In this document: positions 5,043 to 6,227 of the stretch, piece after piece
How the letters are laid out: each line of letters begins with the position of its first letter
Position numbering within the stretch: position 1 is the first letter of the stretch
Assembly: GCA_046261635.1 (NCBI GenBank)
Contig: JBHEOL010000072.1
Coordinates: 1-6,227 of the forward strand
DNA from: JBHEPS01 sp046261635
GTDB taxonomy: Bacteria; Acidobacteriota; Thermoanaerobaculia; Gp7-AA8
Reading direction: 5' to 3'
DNA: 6,227 bases
Program-made: the position numbers and the translations under genes
Notes under the pieces: generated by a model
The model's input: only the letters and a program-made list of their open reading frames with translations
Databases searched by the model: none
What the model was told of the DNA's origin: nothing

Positions 5043-6227
5043 TCAGTCGGTACGCTGCGGGCGGCGGGAGGCGGTCTGGTCGTCCGGATCGACCGGAGCG
5101 GACTGGGCCTGGGCTCGTACGATGTCGCCCGAGGTGAGGATGCCGAGGAATCTGCGGCTTACGGCGCTGTCGACGACGGCGATGACGTGCGCGCCGATCT
5201 CGTGGAGCCGGATGGCGGCCTTCTGCAGCGTCTCGTTGGGAAGGACGAACTCGGCGCGCGTGATCGCCTCGACCACGGGACGGCTCCCTCCGCCGCTCTC
5301 GCGCTGGGCCAGAAGACGCATCCGGTTGACGAAACCGGCGAACTGCCCGGAACTGCTCACGACCGGGAAGGTCGTGTAATCGTAATCGGCGACGGAGGCA
5401 AGCGCCTGATCGATCGTGGCTTCGGCCGGGATCGTCGCCGGTTTGGTCAGCATGGCCGTCGCCACCGGCATCGACCCGATCGCGGGAGTCCTGTGCTGGA
5501 TATGGATGCCGTCCTGCTGAAGAAGCGCCTGGTAAATCGGAACCGGGCGCCACTTCCTCGCCAGGCCGAAGGCGGTCATGTTCGCGATCATCAGTGGGAG
5601 GATCAGCGAATAACCGTCCGTCATCTCGAAGATGATCAGAACCGAGGTGATCGGGGCGCGGATGATGCCGGCGAACACGGCTCCCATGCCGACGAGCGCG
5701 AAAGCGCCGATCTGTTCGCTGGAGCTGCCAAAGACGGCCTGGTCGAGGTGACCGACGGCGCCGCCGAGCATGCCACCGATGAAGAGAGCGGGCGCGAAGA
5801 TTCCGCCGGCGCCCCCGCTCGCGTAGGAGAAGACGGTGGCGATGACCTTGAGGGCGCAGAGGACGAGCAGGGCCTTGACGCCGAGGCTGCCGCCGAGAGC
5901 CGTCGCGAGTGTCTCGTACCCGCCGCCGAGGATGCCGGCGGAGCTGACGGAAAGGAGTGCCACCACGGCCAGAAGGCCGGTGACGAATCCTCCGATGGCG
6001 GGGCGGGCCCACTCCGGAATGCGTTTCATCTCGCGGAACCGCCCCCGCATGTTCAGGAGCAGGTCGGTGAACACGATGGAGACGACCGCGGCGAGGATGC
6101 CGAGAATGGCGTACAGAAAAAGAGAGGACGTGTGTTCGAGCGAGTAGTTGTGCGTGACGTTGAAAACGGGGTCCTCGCCGAGAACCGAACGCTCGATCGC
6201 GGCGGCCACGGCCGCTGCGATGATGAC
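5043..6227 (-). CDS. CLC-family chloride channel or H+/Cl- antiporter with two CBS domains (partial, N-terminus off the right edge)
   Basis: The visible 394 residues are the C-terminal part of a voltage-gated chloride channel family protein of the inner membrane. The membrane portion includes helices such as SSLFLYAILGILAAVVSIVF and PAIGGFVTGLLAVVALL. It also has the anion-selectivity motif GIFAP (GxFxP, encoded at 5790-5804, in GGAGGIFAPALFIGG), then IRAPITSVLIIFEMTDGYSL. Two CBS domains follow: one encoded at about 5290-5460 (ATAMLTKPATIPAEATIDQA and onward) and one at about 5110-5275 (VVEAITRAEFVLPNETLQKA, ending LGILTSGDIVRA). CBS pairs often bind adenine nucleotides and gate the transporter. 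The first half of the protein, including the GSGIP and GREGP motifs that would show channel or antiporter type, lies outside the window, so the two cannot be told apart. The GTG at 6209 is internal, since the frame runs open to the edge. The DUF885-like gene follows after 14 bp. Confidence 0.95.
   Translation of the reverse strand, partial: VIIAAAVAAAIERSVLGEDPVFNVTHNYSLEHTSSLFLYAILGILAAVVSIVFTDLLLNMRGRFREMKRIPEWARPAIGGFVTGLLAVVALLSVSSAGILGGGYETLATALGGSLGVKALLVLCALKVIATVFSYASGGAGGIFAPALFIGGMLGGAVGHLDQAVFGSSSEQIGAFALVGMGAVFAGIIRAPITSVLIIFEMTDGYSLILPLMIANMTAFGLARKWRPVPIYQALLQQDGIHIQHRTPAIGSMPVATAMLTKPATIPAEATIDQALASVADYDYTTFPVVSSSGQFAGFVNRMRLLAQRESGGGSRPVVEAITRAEFVLPNETLQKAAIRLHEIGAHVIAVVDSAVSRRFLGILTSGDIVRAQAQSAPVDPDDQTASRRPQRTD

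Noticed and set aside
5029..6012. Open frame extending the DUF885-like protein upstream to 767 residues.
   Set aside because: It runs through the CLC gene in another frame on the same strand, is Arg/Pro-rich with no domain, and a lipoprotein signal peptide begins at 5028.

Overview
The window is high-GC, gene-dense bacterial DNA. It holds six protein-coding genes, two of them cut by the window edges, and one cluster of palindromic repeats. No rRNA, tRNA or CRISPR array was seen. The gene content fits a Gram-negative, environmental, high-GC lineage such as Acidobacteriota, Gemmatimonadota or a related phylum. It includes a YfbK-type vWA protein paired with a sigma factor, a CLC channel with CBS domains, a DUF885-like lipoprotein, and dispersed repeats with the core GTCATCCCGAGCGTAGCGAG. 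The phylum assignment is an impression from gene style, not a demonstration.

Left third (1-2279, minus strand): a sigma-70/ECF-type sigma factor gene is followed, with an ATGA overlap, by a gene for a single-pass membrane protein with a von Willebrand A domain that runs off the left edge. The short cytoplasmic N-terminus and single TM helix of the vWA protein give it the layout of an anti-sigma factor, so the pair may form a signalling module. That last step is inference. A 90-bp divergent intergenic region with a run of ten G separates this operon from the next gene.

Middle (2370-3708): pepE (dipeptidase E, family S51) is on the plus strand. Its last codons and its stop lie inside a 181-bp, nearly perfect palindrome (3047-3227). 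A 98-aa GIY-YIG nuclease gene follows (3298-3594), then a half copy of the same palindrome (3609-3696). Nuclease and repeats together look like a small mobile or parasitic unit of about 650 bp, inserted between the 3' ends of two convergent genes. This is the most unusual part of the window.

Right half (3709-6227, minus strand): a CLC-family chloride channel/transporter with two C-terminal CBS domains (5' end off the right edge) is followed after 14 bp by a lipoprotein with a DUF885-like HExxPGHH motif. The two are probably co-transcribed and converge on the repeat region.
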